A stretch of 64,000 bases of DNA from assembly GCF_036880985.1 (NCBI RefSeq), contig NZ_JBAJNO010000009.1:2888501-2952500 (forward strand), given 5' to 3'. Within the stretch, counting starts at the first letter, position 1. Every line of letters begins with the position of its first letter. Source of the stretch: Limibacter armeniacum. GTDB lineage: Bacteria; Bacteroidota; Bacteroidia; Cytophagales; Flammeovirgaceae. A model generated the notes under the pieces. The model had not been told where the DNA came from. It did not search any database and saw only the letters and a list, made by a program, of their open reading frames with translations. Shown piece by piece: positions 44,493 to 53,744 of the stretch. A program made the translations under genes and the position numbers.

Positions 44493-45644
44493 GTGAAAAC
44501 CAAATCTAACTTATCTGGAGCCTTTATTTATAATGAAAGGGTATTCGGATTGGATTTTTTGAGAGCATTGGCCATTATTTTAGTAGTACTCAAACATGGA
44601 ATGGGACTGCTAGGTAATAAGCTGTATCACATTCAGAATGCAATTCTTTTTGAAGGCGTAGCTATTTTTTTTGTGTTGAGTGGCTTTTTAATAGGAGGTC
44701 TTTTGATTCGTATGTTTGTTCAGGGTAAGGTAAGTATAGGAGACATATTTCTATTTTGGAGAAGAAGGTGGTTTCGTACATTACCTAATTATTTCTTAAT
44801 CCTTTTTATATTAATAGGGTTAGAAAAGTGGAAGAATCCAAACTTTTCTGTACTTGTACATAAGCGATATTTTTTGTTTGCTCAGAATCTTTGGCAGGAG
44901 CATCCTACTTTCTTTGCAGAAGCGTGGAGTTTATGTGTTGAAGAATGGTTTTACTTTTTGATTCCTTTATCCATGCTTGTAATGCGTTTGATAAAACTAC
45001 CATTACAGCGTACAATTTTATTAACGATCCTAATTTTTATAGTTGTTCCATTAGTTTTTAGATACGAACGTTACTTGGTAGTAGATGTTAAAAATATAAC
45101 TGATTGGGACTTGATATTTCGAAAACAGGTATTTACCCGTTTGGATGGAATTACATTTGGAGTATTAGGCGCTTACTTCCAATACTATCACAAAAACCTT
45201 TGGGACAGATATAAGAAACAACTACTTCTGGTTTCTATGATACTTTTTACTCTATTAAAAGCAAATGAGTTGACAGTACAGACGTATGGAGTGTTTAAGT
45301 GTGTTTTTTATTTCACGATATATGCACTGGCAACGCTTTGCCTACTTCCTTTTTTGAGTAATTGGAAAAGTAATACTAGTATTCTAGGTAAATGGATAAC
45401 CAACATAAGTTTAATTTCTTATTCGATGTATGTGTTAAATCTTTCTATTGTGATGGGCTACATACTTCCGTTGATAGATTTACCTATACTATTTAGAGGG
45501 ACTTGGCTAGGACTACTATTGAACTATACTCTTTACTGGGGAATGACAATTGGACTTTCAACTTTGTTGTACAGATACTTTGAAAGCCCAATAACAAATT
45601 TGAGAGATGTTGAAAGGTCAGGGAGTTGGCTGAGAAAATTTTAG
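44493..45644 (+). CDS. OafA/YrhL-type membrane O-acyltransferase (acyltransferase 3)
   Basis: A 383-residue integral-membrane acyltransferase-3 family protein with about ten helices. Catalytic and signature blocks are VFGLDFLRALAIILVVLKHG (with the conserved H), FEGVAIFFVLSGFLIGG, RRRWFRTLPNYFLIL and AEAWSLCVEEWFYFLIP. The tail is RYFESPITNLRD. It O-acylates sugars of surface glycans. The GTG at 44493 is the start. The last five codons (WLRKF) and the TAG stop are written in DNA copied from the recG 3' end, in a different frame, so the ORF runs into the downstream repeat. It may be slightly altered at its C-terminus. Confidence 0.85.
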   Translation: MKTKSNLSGAFIYNERVFGLDFLRALAIILVVLKHGMGLLGNKLYHIQNAILFEGVAIFFVLSGFLIGGLLIRMFVQGKVSIGDIFLFWRRRWFRTLPNYFLILFILIGLEKWKNPNFSVLVHKRYFLFAQNLWQEHPTFFAEAWSLCVEEWFYFLIPLSMLVMRLIKLPLQRTILLTILIFIVVPLVFRYERYLVVDVKNITDWDLIFRKQVFTRLDGITFGVLGAYFQYYHKNLWDRYKKQLLLVSMILFTLLKANELTVQTYGVFKCVFYFTIYALATLCLLPFLSNWKSNTSILGKWITNISLISYSMYVLNLSIVMGYILPLIDLPILFRGTWLGLLLNYTLYWGMTIGLSTLLYRYFESPITNLRDVERSGSWLRKF

Positions 45645-45742
45645 GAGAGGATCCTGATTTGACATTACCTGAACATGCGATCATCAAGGCACAACAGGCA
45701 AGGTTTGCTAAACAGGAAACCAACTGAGTAGAATTAGCTAAA
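45626..45742 (+). pseudogene. Decayed duplicate of the recG 3' end
   Basis: 117 bp nearly identical to 44336-44453. In the recG frame it encodes LAEKILGEDPDLTLPEHAI and onward, then a one-base deletion gives an early TGA after ETN. It overlaps the last codons of the acyltransferase in another frame. It has no start and is a remnant. Confidence 0.9.
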
Positions 45743-45748
45743 TAAAAA

Positions 45749-45776
45749 AATCATCCGGTGTTTTTACCGGATGATT
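45749..45776. terminator. Hairpin after the recG remnant, direction unclear
   Basis: A perfect 11-bp stem AATCATCCGGT / ACCGGATGATT with a 6-base loop. The plus side has only a short T-run, whereas the minus strand would continue into seven T. It may be the original recG terminator or act on a minus-strand transcript. Confidence 0.6.
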
Positions 45777-46310
45777 CATAGCTGGTGATTAATTTTAGAA
45801 TGATAGTGTTGTGTAATCTTGAATTGGTTAGATGGAAGTAATTGAATTGTGTGTAAAGTAGAATTGAATTGGTTGAAAGTAAATCTAGTAGTGTTTGTGG
45901 TTAGGCTTTATACATATAAGAGACCTAATTTGTGTGATCTTAGTTTTGTATAATGATTTTCTTGTTAATTCAACCTTAATTTTGGAATAATACAGTCACC
46001 TTGTTAGAGAAGTACAAATCATATAGAAGGGACATTTCTGGAGCTTTTCTCATATTGGGAAGAGAGTTCGGAAATAAGAATGCTTAAATAATATTTAAAT
46101 ACAGTCTAAAGAAGAAAGCTTTTTAAAGGCCTAAAAGGAGGATAATTACTGTTTTTAGGTATTGATTGCGTCAAATAGTCATTCCTAATTCCAAATTGGG
46201 AAAATCCATAAGTGACTTTACTCATTTCTCGCCCACATTGGCAATGCCTATATTTAGCCTTCCTAAAAATTCGGAACCAACATAATTCGATAAAAAATCA
46301 AACTACAGAC
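45777..46310. other. Non-coding interval upstream of tpiA
   Basis: 534 bp with two plus-strand -7 matches, TAGTTTTG at 45941-45948 and TAATTTTG at 45977-45984, neither with a proper -33. A reading frame continuing into tpiA from 46212 is leader, since TpiA begins at the ATG at 46311. No other feature was recognised. Confidence 0.45.
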
Positions 46311-47072
46311 ATGAGAAAGAAAATAGTAGCTGGTAACTGGAAGATGAATACCCTGAAGGATGATGCACTGAAACTTGCTTCAGAGGTAGTGAACATGGCT
46401 AAAGACGAGACTCCATCTGACGTTACAGTGATTATGGGTGTGCCTTTCATCCACTTAAGCGGTGTGAAATCATTGGTAGGAAATGCATCCAATGTATTTG
46501 TTGCTGCTCAAAACTGCTACTTTGAGCCAAAAGGAGCTTTCACTGGTGAGATTTCAGCACCTATGCTGAAGTCATTTGGTGTAGACTATGTGATTTTGGG
46601 CCACAGTGAAAGAAGAGAGTACTTCAAGGAAACACATGAGGAACTTGCAAAGAAAGTAGATGCTGTATTGGCTAATGGAATGGCTCCAATTTTCTGTGTA
46701 GGAGAAGTATTGAGCGAAAGAGAAGCTGGAAAACAGAAAGAAGTAGTATCTAAGCAACTGGAAGAAAGTCTTTACCACTTGTCTGCTGAGGACTTTAAGA
46801 AAGTGGTGATTGCTTATGAGCCAGTTTGGGCAATTGGTACAGGTAAAACGGCATCAAGTGATCAAGCTCAGGAAATGCACAAAGATATCCGTGACATGTT
46901 GGCTTCTAAATACGGTCAGGAAGTAGCGGATGAGATTTCTATCCTTTATGGAGGAAGTGCAAAACCAACGAATGCACCAGAGCTGTTTGCTAACGCTGAT
47001 GTAGATGGTGGATTGATCGGTGGTGCTTCATTGGCATCTAGAGATTTTATTGATATCACGAAGTCTTACTAA
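46311..47072 (+). CDS. tpiA: Triosephosphate isomerase
   Basis: A 253-residue TIM-barrel enzyme interconverting dihydroxyacetone phosphate and glyceraldehyde 3-phosphate. The N-terminal RKKIVAGNWKMN holds the catalytic lysine. The catalytic histidine is in VILGHSERREYF, the glutamate in VIAYEPVWAIGTGKTA, and the phosphate loop is ILYGGSAKPTNA with DGGLIGGASL. The ATG at 46311 fits the family N-terminus; the longer frame adds 33 non-family residues. It is followed by a terminator. Confidence 0.97.
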   Translation: MRKKIVAGNWKMNTLKDDALKLASEVVNMAKDETPSDVTVIMGVPFIHLSGVKSLVGNASNVFVAAQNCYFEPKGAFTGEISAPMLKSFGVDYVILGHSERREYFKETHEELAKKVDAVLANGMAPIFCVGEVLSEREAGKQKEVVSKQLEESLYHLSAEDFKKVVIAYEPVWAIGTGKTASSDQAQEMHKDIRDMLASKYGQEVADEISILYGGSAKPTNAPELFANADVDGGLIGGASLASRDFIDITKSY

Positions 47073-47101
47073 GACTGATAAGGCATAATTAAAATGAATA
47101 G

Positions 47102-47133
47102 AGCAGCGGACAGGAAATGTTCGCTGCTTTTTT
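47102..47133 (+). terminator. Terminator of tpiA
   Basis: AGCAGCGGACA pairs with TGTTCGCTGCT (one G-T pair), 5-base loop, then six T. Confidence 0.85.
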
Positions 47134-47217
47134 CGTTTCTAAAAATAAGAAGCACCGAAAAACACGGTTGAATTGATATAAGGTTTCAGGTTAACATTTC
47201 GCTGATGTCGCTTTTTG

Positions 47218-47225
47218 TATATTTG
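47218..47225 (+). promoter_or_regulatory. -7 element upstream of prmA
   Basis: TATATTTG matches TAnnTTTG, 51 bp before the ATG. No TTG at the expected -33 position. Confidence 0.4.
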
Positions 47226-47276
47226 TCAAGTTTAATAAAATGGGATTGACAAAGCGTTTACAAACAAATTGATTAT

Positions 47277-48098
47277 ATGGAATATATCGCATTAGATGTA
47301 AAGTGTAGCGAGGAACTCAAAGAGGTGTTGCAAGCTGTATTGGGAGGTATTGGTTTTGACTCTTTTTTAGAAAATGACGAAGGGTTTGAGGCTTCTATAG
47401 AGCAGCATCTTTTTGATGAAAATGAGTTCAAAGACACTATTTCCTTCTTTGAAGACCAGATATCTTATTCATTTAAGGAAGTTGAAAAGCAAAATTGGAA
47501 CAAGCTTTGGGAGAGTAATTATGAACCTGTGGTGATTTCCGATGATTTGCTGATCAGAGCATCGTTTCATCAACCTGACAAGGAGTACAAACACGAGATT
47601 GTGATCACTCCTAAAATGTCATTTGGTACAGGGCATCATTCTACAACGACGCTGATGCTGCTTAACCAACTTGAAATTGATCATCAGGATAAAGTGGTTG
47701 CGGATCTGGGTTGTGGTACGGGTATTTTGGCTGTAATGGCTAAAAAACTTGGAGCGACTTCTGTAGATGCTTGTGATATTGAAGACTGGTCAGTAGAGAA
47801 TGCATTGGAAAATGCAGCAATCAATGGGATAGACATCAATGTTACAGTAGGAACAGTGACGGACATGCCCAAAAAAGATAGTTATGATATCGTATTGGCT
47901 AATATCAACCGTAACGTTCTGTTAAATGAGATGGGGATTTATGCAGGTATGTTAAAGCCACAGGCGACACTATTACTAAGTGGATTTTATACAGAGGATT
48001 TGCCTGTTATAAAAGAGAAGGCAGCGGAGTACGGGCTAGTTTATGAATCTCATAAGGAGAGGCTAAATTGGGTAAGTGCCGTATTCCATAAGAAATAA
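47277..48098 (+). CDS. prmA: Ribosomal protein L11 methyltransferase
   Basis: A 273-residue SAM-dependent enzyme that methylates ribosomal protein L11. An N-terminal substrate-recognition domain (residues 1-100) is followed by ITPKMSFGTGHHSTTTLMLL, the SAM motif VVADLGCGTGILAVMAKKLG, and the NIN-type motif VLANINRNVLL. The length is slightly below E. coli PrmA (293), as usual in Bacteroidota. The start is the ATG at 47277. Confidence 0.94.
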   Translation: MEYIALDVKCSEELKEVLQAVLGGIGFDSFLENDEGFEASIEQHLFDENEFKDTISFFEDQISYSFKEVEKQNWNKLWESNYEPVVISDDLLIRASFHQPDKEYKHEIVITPKMSFGTGHHSTTTLMLLNQLEIDHQDKVVADLGCGTGILAVMAKKLGATSVDACDIEDWSVENALENAAINGIDINVTVGTVTDMPKKDSYDIVLANINRNVLLNEMGIYAGMLKPQATLLLSGFYTEDLPVIKEKAAEYGLVYESHKERLNWVSAVFHKK

Positions 48099-48112
48099 GG
48101 TATTGCTAATGG

Positions 48113-48149
48113 AGGCAGGTTCTAATTGATGTTTAGTTAGAACTTGCCT
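48113..48149 (+). terminator. Hairpin after prmA
   Basis: AGGCAGGTTCTAA pairs with TTAGAACTTGCCT (one G-T pair). The following tract is only moderately T-rich, so termination may be weak. Confidence 0.6.
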
Positions 48150-48336
48150 TATTATAAATTAACATTGGGAAATCCTTTTGCTGCTGCAACTTAACTTTCG
48201 GTGTCATTAATAGCTAAGACAATAAACCAACAGTGGAAACCATACGGTTTTCTGCTGAAGAACTAGCCCAAATTTTAGGAGCTAAATATAGTGTTACTTA
48301 TTTTTCATGTATTATAAAACTGACTCAATCAGCCCA

Positions 48337-51300
48337 ATGAACATTCGGTATCTGAACTACATTAGCCTGTTATTGCTGTTGATTCTTCCCTTTAGTGTCT
48401 TTGCACAGGACTTGGAGGAAGAGCCTGAACAGGTAAAGCAAGTACGGACATTTGCCATTCTTCCTTTTACAGAAAAAGACAGTCTTACATCTGACATAGA
48501 AAACCTGTTGACTAGATCGACAAGCCATACGGCTGATTCCGTGTTGATGGACATGCTATCTTTATCTGAAGGGCAGTTGTCTGAAGATCAGAAGGACTTA
48601 CTCTTTACTACTTCCAAGAGAATGTACCTGAAGCGATTTCCTGCGAATAAAGACATAGAAAACTATTATGCCTGTGTAGCAGCAGGTGGAGCAAAAGGTA
48701 AGTTTTCCTCTGAGCAGCTGACACGTTTTATGCAAATAGCAGATTCTGTGGTGGCTCTTTATCCGGCAAATATTGCTAAAAACTTTCTTCACAGGTCTCG
48801 ACTTTTCCTTGAGGAACAGAAACTCTACCATTCACGATTCCATACTATTATCGTAGAAGGAGGTACTGTTGAGTTTGGACATATTCCTGATGGTTCATTG
48901 ATCAAAGGGGATGCAGAAATCAAACCTGAAGTAGCAGCTAAAGCTGACTCTGTAGAGCAAAAAGAAGAATGGTTTGGTCATTTGGAGGAAGAGGAACAGC
49001 AAACGAATACAGAGGGAACAAGTGAAGAAGCTTGGCCTGATGATAATCCTTCAGATGAATCTTCAGAAGAAGAGACTGAGAGTTGGGATGATGCATGGGA
49101 TGGTTCTTGGGAAGACAGCAGTACAGGAAGTGACACAGGTGAGTGGAGCGGAAGCTGGGATGGAGAAGATGTTGATAATGTAGAGGAGTATGAAGAGCCT
49201 GCTCCAAATGAAGCTGTTTTTGCATTTGAAAAAGAGAACACTGCTACTTATGACCCTTCAATGGAAGCGCCATTACCAGACGTTTTAGGACCATTTATGG
49301 AAATCAAAGATGCTAACTTTAGGGTAGAGTCCATCATTGATACGGTTCTGATTGAAAAGGTTAGTGGTTCTTTGTTACTCAAAAACGATACACTTGTAGG
49401 AAGCGCTGGTAGAATGTTTTGGAGTAACCTTTCCATACCTCAGGAAGAAGCATACTGTGATTTGCCACATTATGCATTTGATATTTCTTCAGGTAGGATG
49501 GAAGCAGGAAAAGCAGAACTCCACTTTTTGCAATATACGGACTCAATGGTAAGAGGTCGTTTTGAATATCAGTTGCAACGTGATAATACGAACGAAGAAA
49601 AAGCCAAGTACCCATTTTTTCAGTCTTATGGATTGGATGTAGTATTGAAAGGAAAAGATGGAGTAAAGCTAGTCGGTGGACTTACGATTCGAGGGAAAAA
49701 GATGAATACAGGTTCCCTATCAATGGGAAGGTCTTCTTTAGAAGTCTTTCAGGCTGATACAACACTTTTCGTAGCTAAGTCAAAAAAAGGGTTTGTCTAT
49801 AATGATTCTCTGATTTATTCACCAGCGGCGAGTATGGTGATCTATTATCAGGAGAATGACTCATTACAGCATGATGAAGTGGCTGTTCGCTATGACATGA
49901 AAGAGCAGAATGTCACATTCAGACGAAGTAAAGGAGTAAGGAAATACACACCGTTCAATCTTTCATTCCACAAACTCAACATTGACTCAGAGTTTTTTGA
50001 GTGGGATTTGAAAGCTGACAGTATCAATATTAAAACGCTGAATGCAGCTAACAAAGTCCCTACATTTGTAGAGTCTGATCGCTTTTTCCATCCATCAAAA
50101 TTCAAACGTCTTCAAGGACTTCGTTCTTTCCACCCACTGGTTATGATATATGGTTATGCATGGGAAAACAGAACCAAAGTAGTAGAAGCAGGAAAAGTAG
50201 CAGAATCACGACATGTAAACCCTGATGCATTCAGAAAAAGCTTATGGCCACTGACTTTAGAAGGGTTAATAGAGTACAATACAAGTACAGATCAAATTCT
50301 GTTGAAGGATGAAGGTATTTTTTACCATCAGGCTTACCAACGCTTTAATCGGGAAAGAAAAAACCGAGGAGCAGCGATAGACTCAGCTAAACTGGAAAGG
50401 GTTACAGACTTTGATAACTTGGCTTTGGCGTCTCGAATCGAATCTAAATCGAATGCAACACTTAACCTGAGAGACAGTACGCTGAAAGTAAGAGGTGTAA
50501 GCAGGTTTGCTGTCAGTGATTCGCTTAATGTAAAGATCATACCGTCAGAGAACGAGGTGATTTTTAAGCAGAATAGGGATATGCAATTTGGAGGTACGCT
50601 TACAGCCGGTAACCTTGTATTCCGTGGATCGCAGTTTGACTTTGAGTATGACTCATTCAAAGTGGTGCTGACAGATATTGATTCCGTTTCATTTCTTATA
50701 AGGGATCAGAATGGTGCTACCAAGCAAGCGCCCAACTCAATTGTAAATACAGGAGGCATTTTATATGTATCTCACCCTAACAATAAAAGTGGATTGGTTG
50801 ATATTCCACCGAGATTCCATTCAGAAAATGGTGGACGGATGAACTTTGACCATCAGGTAAACTCAGAGTTGACACAAGTAGCCGCTGATTCGATGCCAGA
50901 GGAGAAAAAAGTTTATTTTGATATTCCTGAAATTAATGTAGCCAATACCAATGAAGAGTTGGAAGCAAGTTTTAAAGGAACGTTCCATTCGGGAGGAATC
51001 TTTGAGGAAATTGAAGATACACTACGTCTGAATACAGAAGATAATGCCTTTGGTTTCTCAAGACCTCGAATGACTTATCCTGTATATGGAGGAAAAGCAA
51101 GCTTTGATGGGAACCTGAACTTGAATGCTAAAGGACTTCGAGGTAAGGGAGAACTGCAATATTTAGGTAGTGCCTTTAAGTCGGATGACTTTGAGTTTTA
51201 TACAGACTCTGTCTCGACCTTTGGTAACTCAGCAAGAATTGAGTCTGAGCAACACCCAAGGGTGGATATGGATGGTTATCATATGCGTTGGTATGTAGAG

Positions 51301-53433
51301 CGGGATAGTATGGTGTTCCATACTGAAGATTCAGCTCCATTCAGACTTTATACAGATACACACTCAGGAGATGATGAAATTCTTTTCCAAGGAACGCTAG
51401 CCTTGATGCCTGAAAAGGTAGCAGGAGATGGTGTGGTAGAAATGGCATCATCCACCAATAAGTCAGCAGATTTCCGTTTCAACAAAACTACCTATGATAG
51501 TTATGGATCAGACTTCCGGATCAAAAGCTTGAACGAAGGGGATAAGGAAGCTGTATACGGAAAGAACATGCACGTACATGGTGACCTTACTACCAATCAG
51601 GTGACAATTAGGAAAGAGCAAGAGGATTCAGAAATCCGTTTCCCAAACAATATGTTCAAGACAGATATCAGTCAGGCTGAATGGTTGATTGATGAAGGTA
51701 TTGTAAGAATGAGTAGTGGAGATGGTGAAAAAGGTGAATTTATTTCCGTTCACCCTGAACAGGATGAGTTGATGTTTAACGGTTCCCATGCAGAATATAA
51801 TCTCAAGGATTACTCTTTGAGAGCTACAGGGGTTGAGAAAATTAGGGTAGCCAACGCTGATATTCACCCAGTGGATAGTACAGTGGTAGTAAGAACCAAT
51901 GCAGAAGTAGAGACACTAAAGAATGCAACTGTGGTCTTCAATGCATTTACAAGATACCATACCATCAGGGAAGCTGATATTCAGATAAAGTCCCGAAAAG
52001 AGTTTGAAGGAAATGGGTACTATCAGTATGTGAATGAGATAGGTCAGGAGAGTAAACTCTTTTTCAATAAATTCATTCAGCAGGAACTGAAAAATGATGA
52101 TGGAATTATTGAGATGAAAACAGAAGCAAGAGGTGAAATTATGGAGGATGATGCCTTCTTGTTTAAGCCAGGACTTTTGTTTGCCGGAAAAGTACGATTG
52201 GTAGATGACCGTGAAAAAATGGGCTTTAAAGGTAAAATCAGACTTGATCTGGAAGACCATCAGGACAATTGGTTCGTCTACAATTCCAAAAATGATGATT
52301 ATGAAGCTCCTGATTCAATTGCAGCAGTTGTGGTGAATGATGACCTGAAGATAGATGGCTTGAATAAACGTCCTAAAGCAGGTTTATACCTTGGTATGGG
52401 AGCTCAAACACTGTTAGGTGCATTTATGCAGCTGGATGGTAATTTGGGTAGTGCAAGGTCTGTAATGGAAGCAGATGGATTGCTGTCATATGATACAACA
52501 AAGCAAGTGTATAGTATCTTACCTGACAGCTATGGAGAATACGAGTTGCTAAAAGGAAACCAGTTAAGGTATGATGTCAAGAAAAAGGAAATAGACTTTT
52601 TGGGTAAGATGGACTTAGTGAAGTCTAAGGAAAAAGTAAAGTATGCTTTGGAAGCTGCCGGAATGGGTAAGATGAACATTGAAGATGTTGAGATGGACTC
52701 AGCAAGTTCATTCAAAGCTGAAGTATCCCTTAGTTTGTTAATTCCAATGGATCAAAGGGCTGTAAAAGAAATTAGTAAAGACCTTGGTCCTAAGGATGAG
52801 CACGAAAAGACTTCAATTGAAAAGCGAAACCTGAAAAATTTCCTGAAAAGGGCTGTGCAGTTGATTCCAGAAAACAATATTCCTGAAGAAATCTCGCAAG
52901 AGGCTATTTTTGATGTGATGCAAGGCTTGAAAAGTGAGATCTTACTCTCAAAAGTAGACCTGATGTGGTCTCCAACAGAAGCGGCATTTTATAGTACTGG
53001 TGAGATAGGAATGGCAGGAATGTTTGGTGAAGAAGCAAACCACTGGCTGCAAGGAATTATAGAGTTTCCTAAAGTCGGTCGTGGTGCCAATGATTATACT
53101 TGTCGAATGCTGTTGAAAAATAAGCATTTTGACACTTGGTACTACCTGTCTTTTGAAAGAGATGGAGTGGAAGTGATGTCATCCAATGCGGCGTTTAATG
53201 AGGCTTTTACAAAAGGTAAAGACAATGTAAACTTGGCAGACACCAAGAAGGTACTTCAGTTCTTTGATATGTACTCAGGCAAATACTTGCAAAATGAGTA
53301 TCCTTTTGAACTGAACCTGAATGTGAGTGATTGGGGAGGAGCTCCTCCATCAAATACGGATACACAAAGAGATGATATCCTGAATGATACCCCAACACCA
53401 ACCAATACAGATGACGACGATGATGGGTTCTAA
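48337..53433 (+). CDS. Giant secreted beta-rich protein (1698 residues), unknown function
   Basis: The largest gene in the window. A signal peptide (residues about 1-24, ISLLLLLILPFSVFAQ) is followed by a helical region (to about 205). A very acidic, Trp/Ser-rich linker comes next (about 208-300, such as EESWDDAWDGSWEDSSTGSD in character). About 1300 residues of beta-rich sequence follow, with recurring short units like FEYQLQRDN, DTLVGSAGRMFWSN, ASFKGTFHSGGIF and LRGKGELQYLGSAFKSDDF. It ends in TPTNTDDDDDGF. I see no catalytic motif, lipobox or T9SS C-terminal domain. The alternation suggests a long beta-solenoid or LptD/AsmA-like bridge (inference). The ATG at 48337 is preferred to 48307. 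Confidence 0.8.
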   Translation: MNIRYLNYISLLLLLILPFSVFAQDLEEEPEQVKQVRTFAILPFTEKDSLTSDIENLLTRSTSHTADSVLMDMLSLSEGQLSEDQKDLLFTTSKRMYLKRFPANKDIENYYACVAAGGAKGKFSSEQLTRFMQIADSVVALYPANIAKNFLHRSRLFLEEQKLYHSRFHTIIVEGGTVEFGHIPDGSLIKGDAEIKPEVAAKADSVEQKEEWFGHLEEEEQQTNTEGTSEEAWPDDNPSDESSEEETESWDDAWDGSWEDSSTGSDTGEWSGSWDGEDVDNVEEYEEPAPNEAVFAFEKENTATYDPSMEAPLPDVLGPFMEIKDANFRVESIIDTVLIEKVSGSLLLKNDTLVGSAGRMFWSNLSIPQEEAYCDLPHYAFDISSGRMEAGKAELHFLQYTDSMVRGRFEYQLQRDNTNEEKAKYPFFQSYGLDVVLKGKDGVKLVGGLTIRGKKMNTGSLSMGRSSLEVFQADTTLFVAKSKKGFVYNDSLIYSPAASMVIYYQENDSLQHDEVAVRYDMKEQNVTFRRSKGVRKYTPFNLSFHKLNIDSEFFEWDLKADSINIKTLNAANKVPTFVESDRFFHPSKFKRLQGLRSFHPLVMIYGYAWENRTKVVEAGKVAESRHVNPDAFRKSLWPLTLEGLIEYNTSTDQILLKDEGIFYHQAYQRFNRERKNRGAAIDSAKLERVTDFDNLALASRIESKSNATLNLRDSTLKVRGVSRFAVSDSLNVKIIPSENEVIFKQNRDMQFGGTLTAGNLVFRGSQFDFEYDSFKVVLTDIDSVSFLIRDQNGATKQAPNSIVNTGGILYVSHPNNKSGLVDIPPRFHSENGGRMNFDHQVNSELTQVAADSMPEEKKVYFDIPEINVANTNEELEASFKGTFHSGGIFEEIEDTLRLNTEDNAFGFSRPRMTYPVYGGKASFDGNLNLNAKGLRGKGELQYLGSAFKSDDFEFYTDSVSTFGNSARIESEQHPRVDMDGYHMRWYVERDSMVFHTEDSAPFRLYTDTHSGDDEILFQGTLALMPEKVAGDGVVEMASSTNKSADFRFNKTTYDSYGSDFRIKSLNEGDKEAVYGKNMHVHGDLTTNQVTIRKEQEDSEIRFPNNMFKTDISQAEWLIDEGIVRMSSGDGEKGEFISVHPEQDELMFNGSHAEYNLKDYSLRATGVEKIRVANADIHPVDSTVVVRTNAEVETLKNATVVFNAFTRYHTIREADIQIKSRKEFEGNGYYQYVNEIGQESKLFFNKFIQQELKNDDGIIEMKTEARGEIMEDDAFLFKPGLLFAGKVRLVDDREKMGFKGKIRLDLEDHQDNWFVYNSKNDDYEAPDSIAAVVVNDDLKIDGLNKRPKAGLYLGMGAQTLLGAFMQLDGNLGSARSVMEADGLLSYDTTKQVYSILPDSYGEYELLKGNQLRYDVKKKEIDFLGKMDLVKSKEKVKYALEAAGMGKMNIEDVEMDSASSFKAEVSLSLLIPMDQRAVKEISKDLGPKDEHEKTSIEKRNLKNFLKRAVQLIPENNIPEEISQEAIFDVMQGLKSEILLSKVDLMWSPTEAAFYSTGEIGMAGMFGEEANHWLQGIIEFPKVGRGANDYTCRMLLKNKHFDTWYYLSFERDGVEVMSSNAAFNEAFTKGKDNVNLADTKKVLQFFDMYSGKYLQNEYPFELNLNVSDWGGAPPSNTDTQRDDILNDTPTPTNTDDDDDGF

Positions 53434-53451
53434 TTAGAATCAGAATAGAAG

Positions 53452-53497
53452 AAAGAAAGCTTCATCAGATAGATTACTTCTGATGAAGCTTTCTTTT
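53452..53497 (+). terminator. Strong terminator after the giant protein gene
   Basis: An 18-bp stem (AAAGAAAGCTTCATCAGA and its complement) with a 9-base loop and T-rich 3' flank. Confidence 0.88.
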
Positions 53498-53744
53498 TAT
53501 TATTTTTGGGAGAATTCCCTGAAAAAGAGATTAAACTTCTTTAGGAGGAAATGAGTTCAATTAGATCTATATTCAATATTTAGGTAAAAGATAGTGTATT
53601 GTACGACGATATGGTCACTGTTGGAATTGAACTTGTTGGAAGATAACTGCTACAATAAAAGACCTAAAATAAGAAAGACGGAACAGTCTTGAGGTATAAT
53701 ACTTTACTGTAACTAGAGACCTTAAGCAACAAAACCTATCTATC
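53498..53744. other. Non-coding interval
   Basis: Together with the terminator, 311 bp without a gene between the giant protein and the MORN-like protein. No promoter with both consensus parts was found. Confidence 0.45.

Noticed and set aside
44336-45742. Insertion sequence or integrative element with its own recombinase
   Set aside because: No transposase, integrase, terminal inverted repeats or short target duplication was found; only the long recG-derived direct repeats.
48938-49241. Minus-strand Ser/His-rich frames
   Set aside because: They are antisense to the acidic linker of the giant protein, where biased codons suppress stops.
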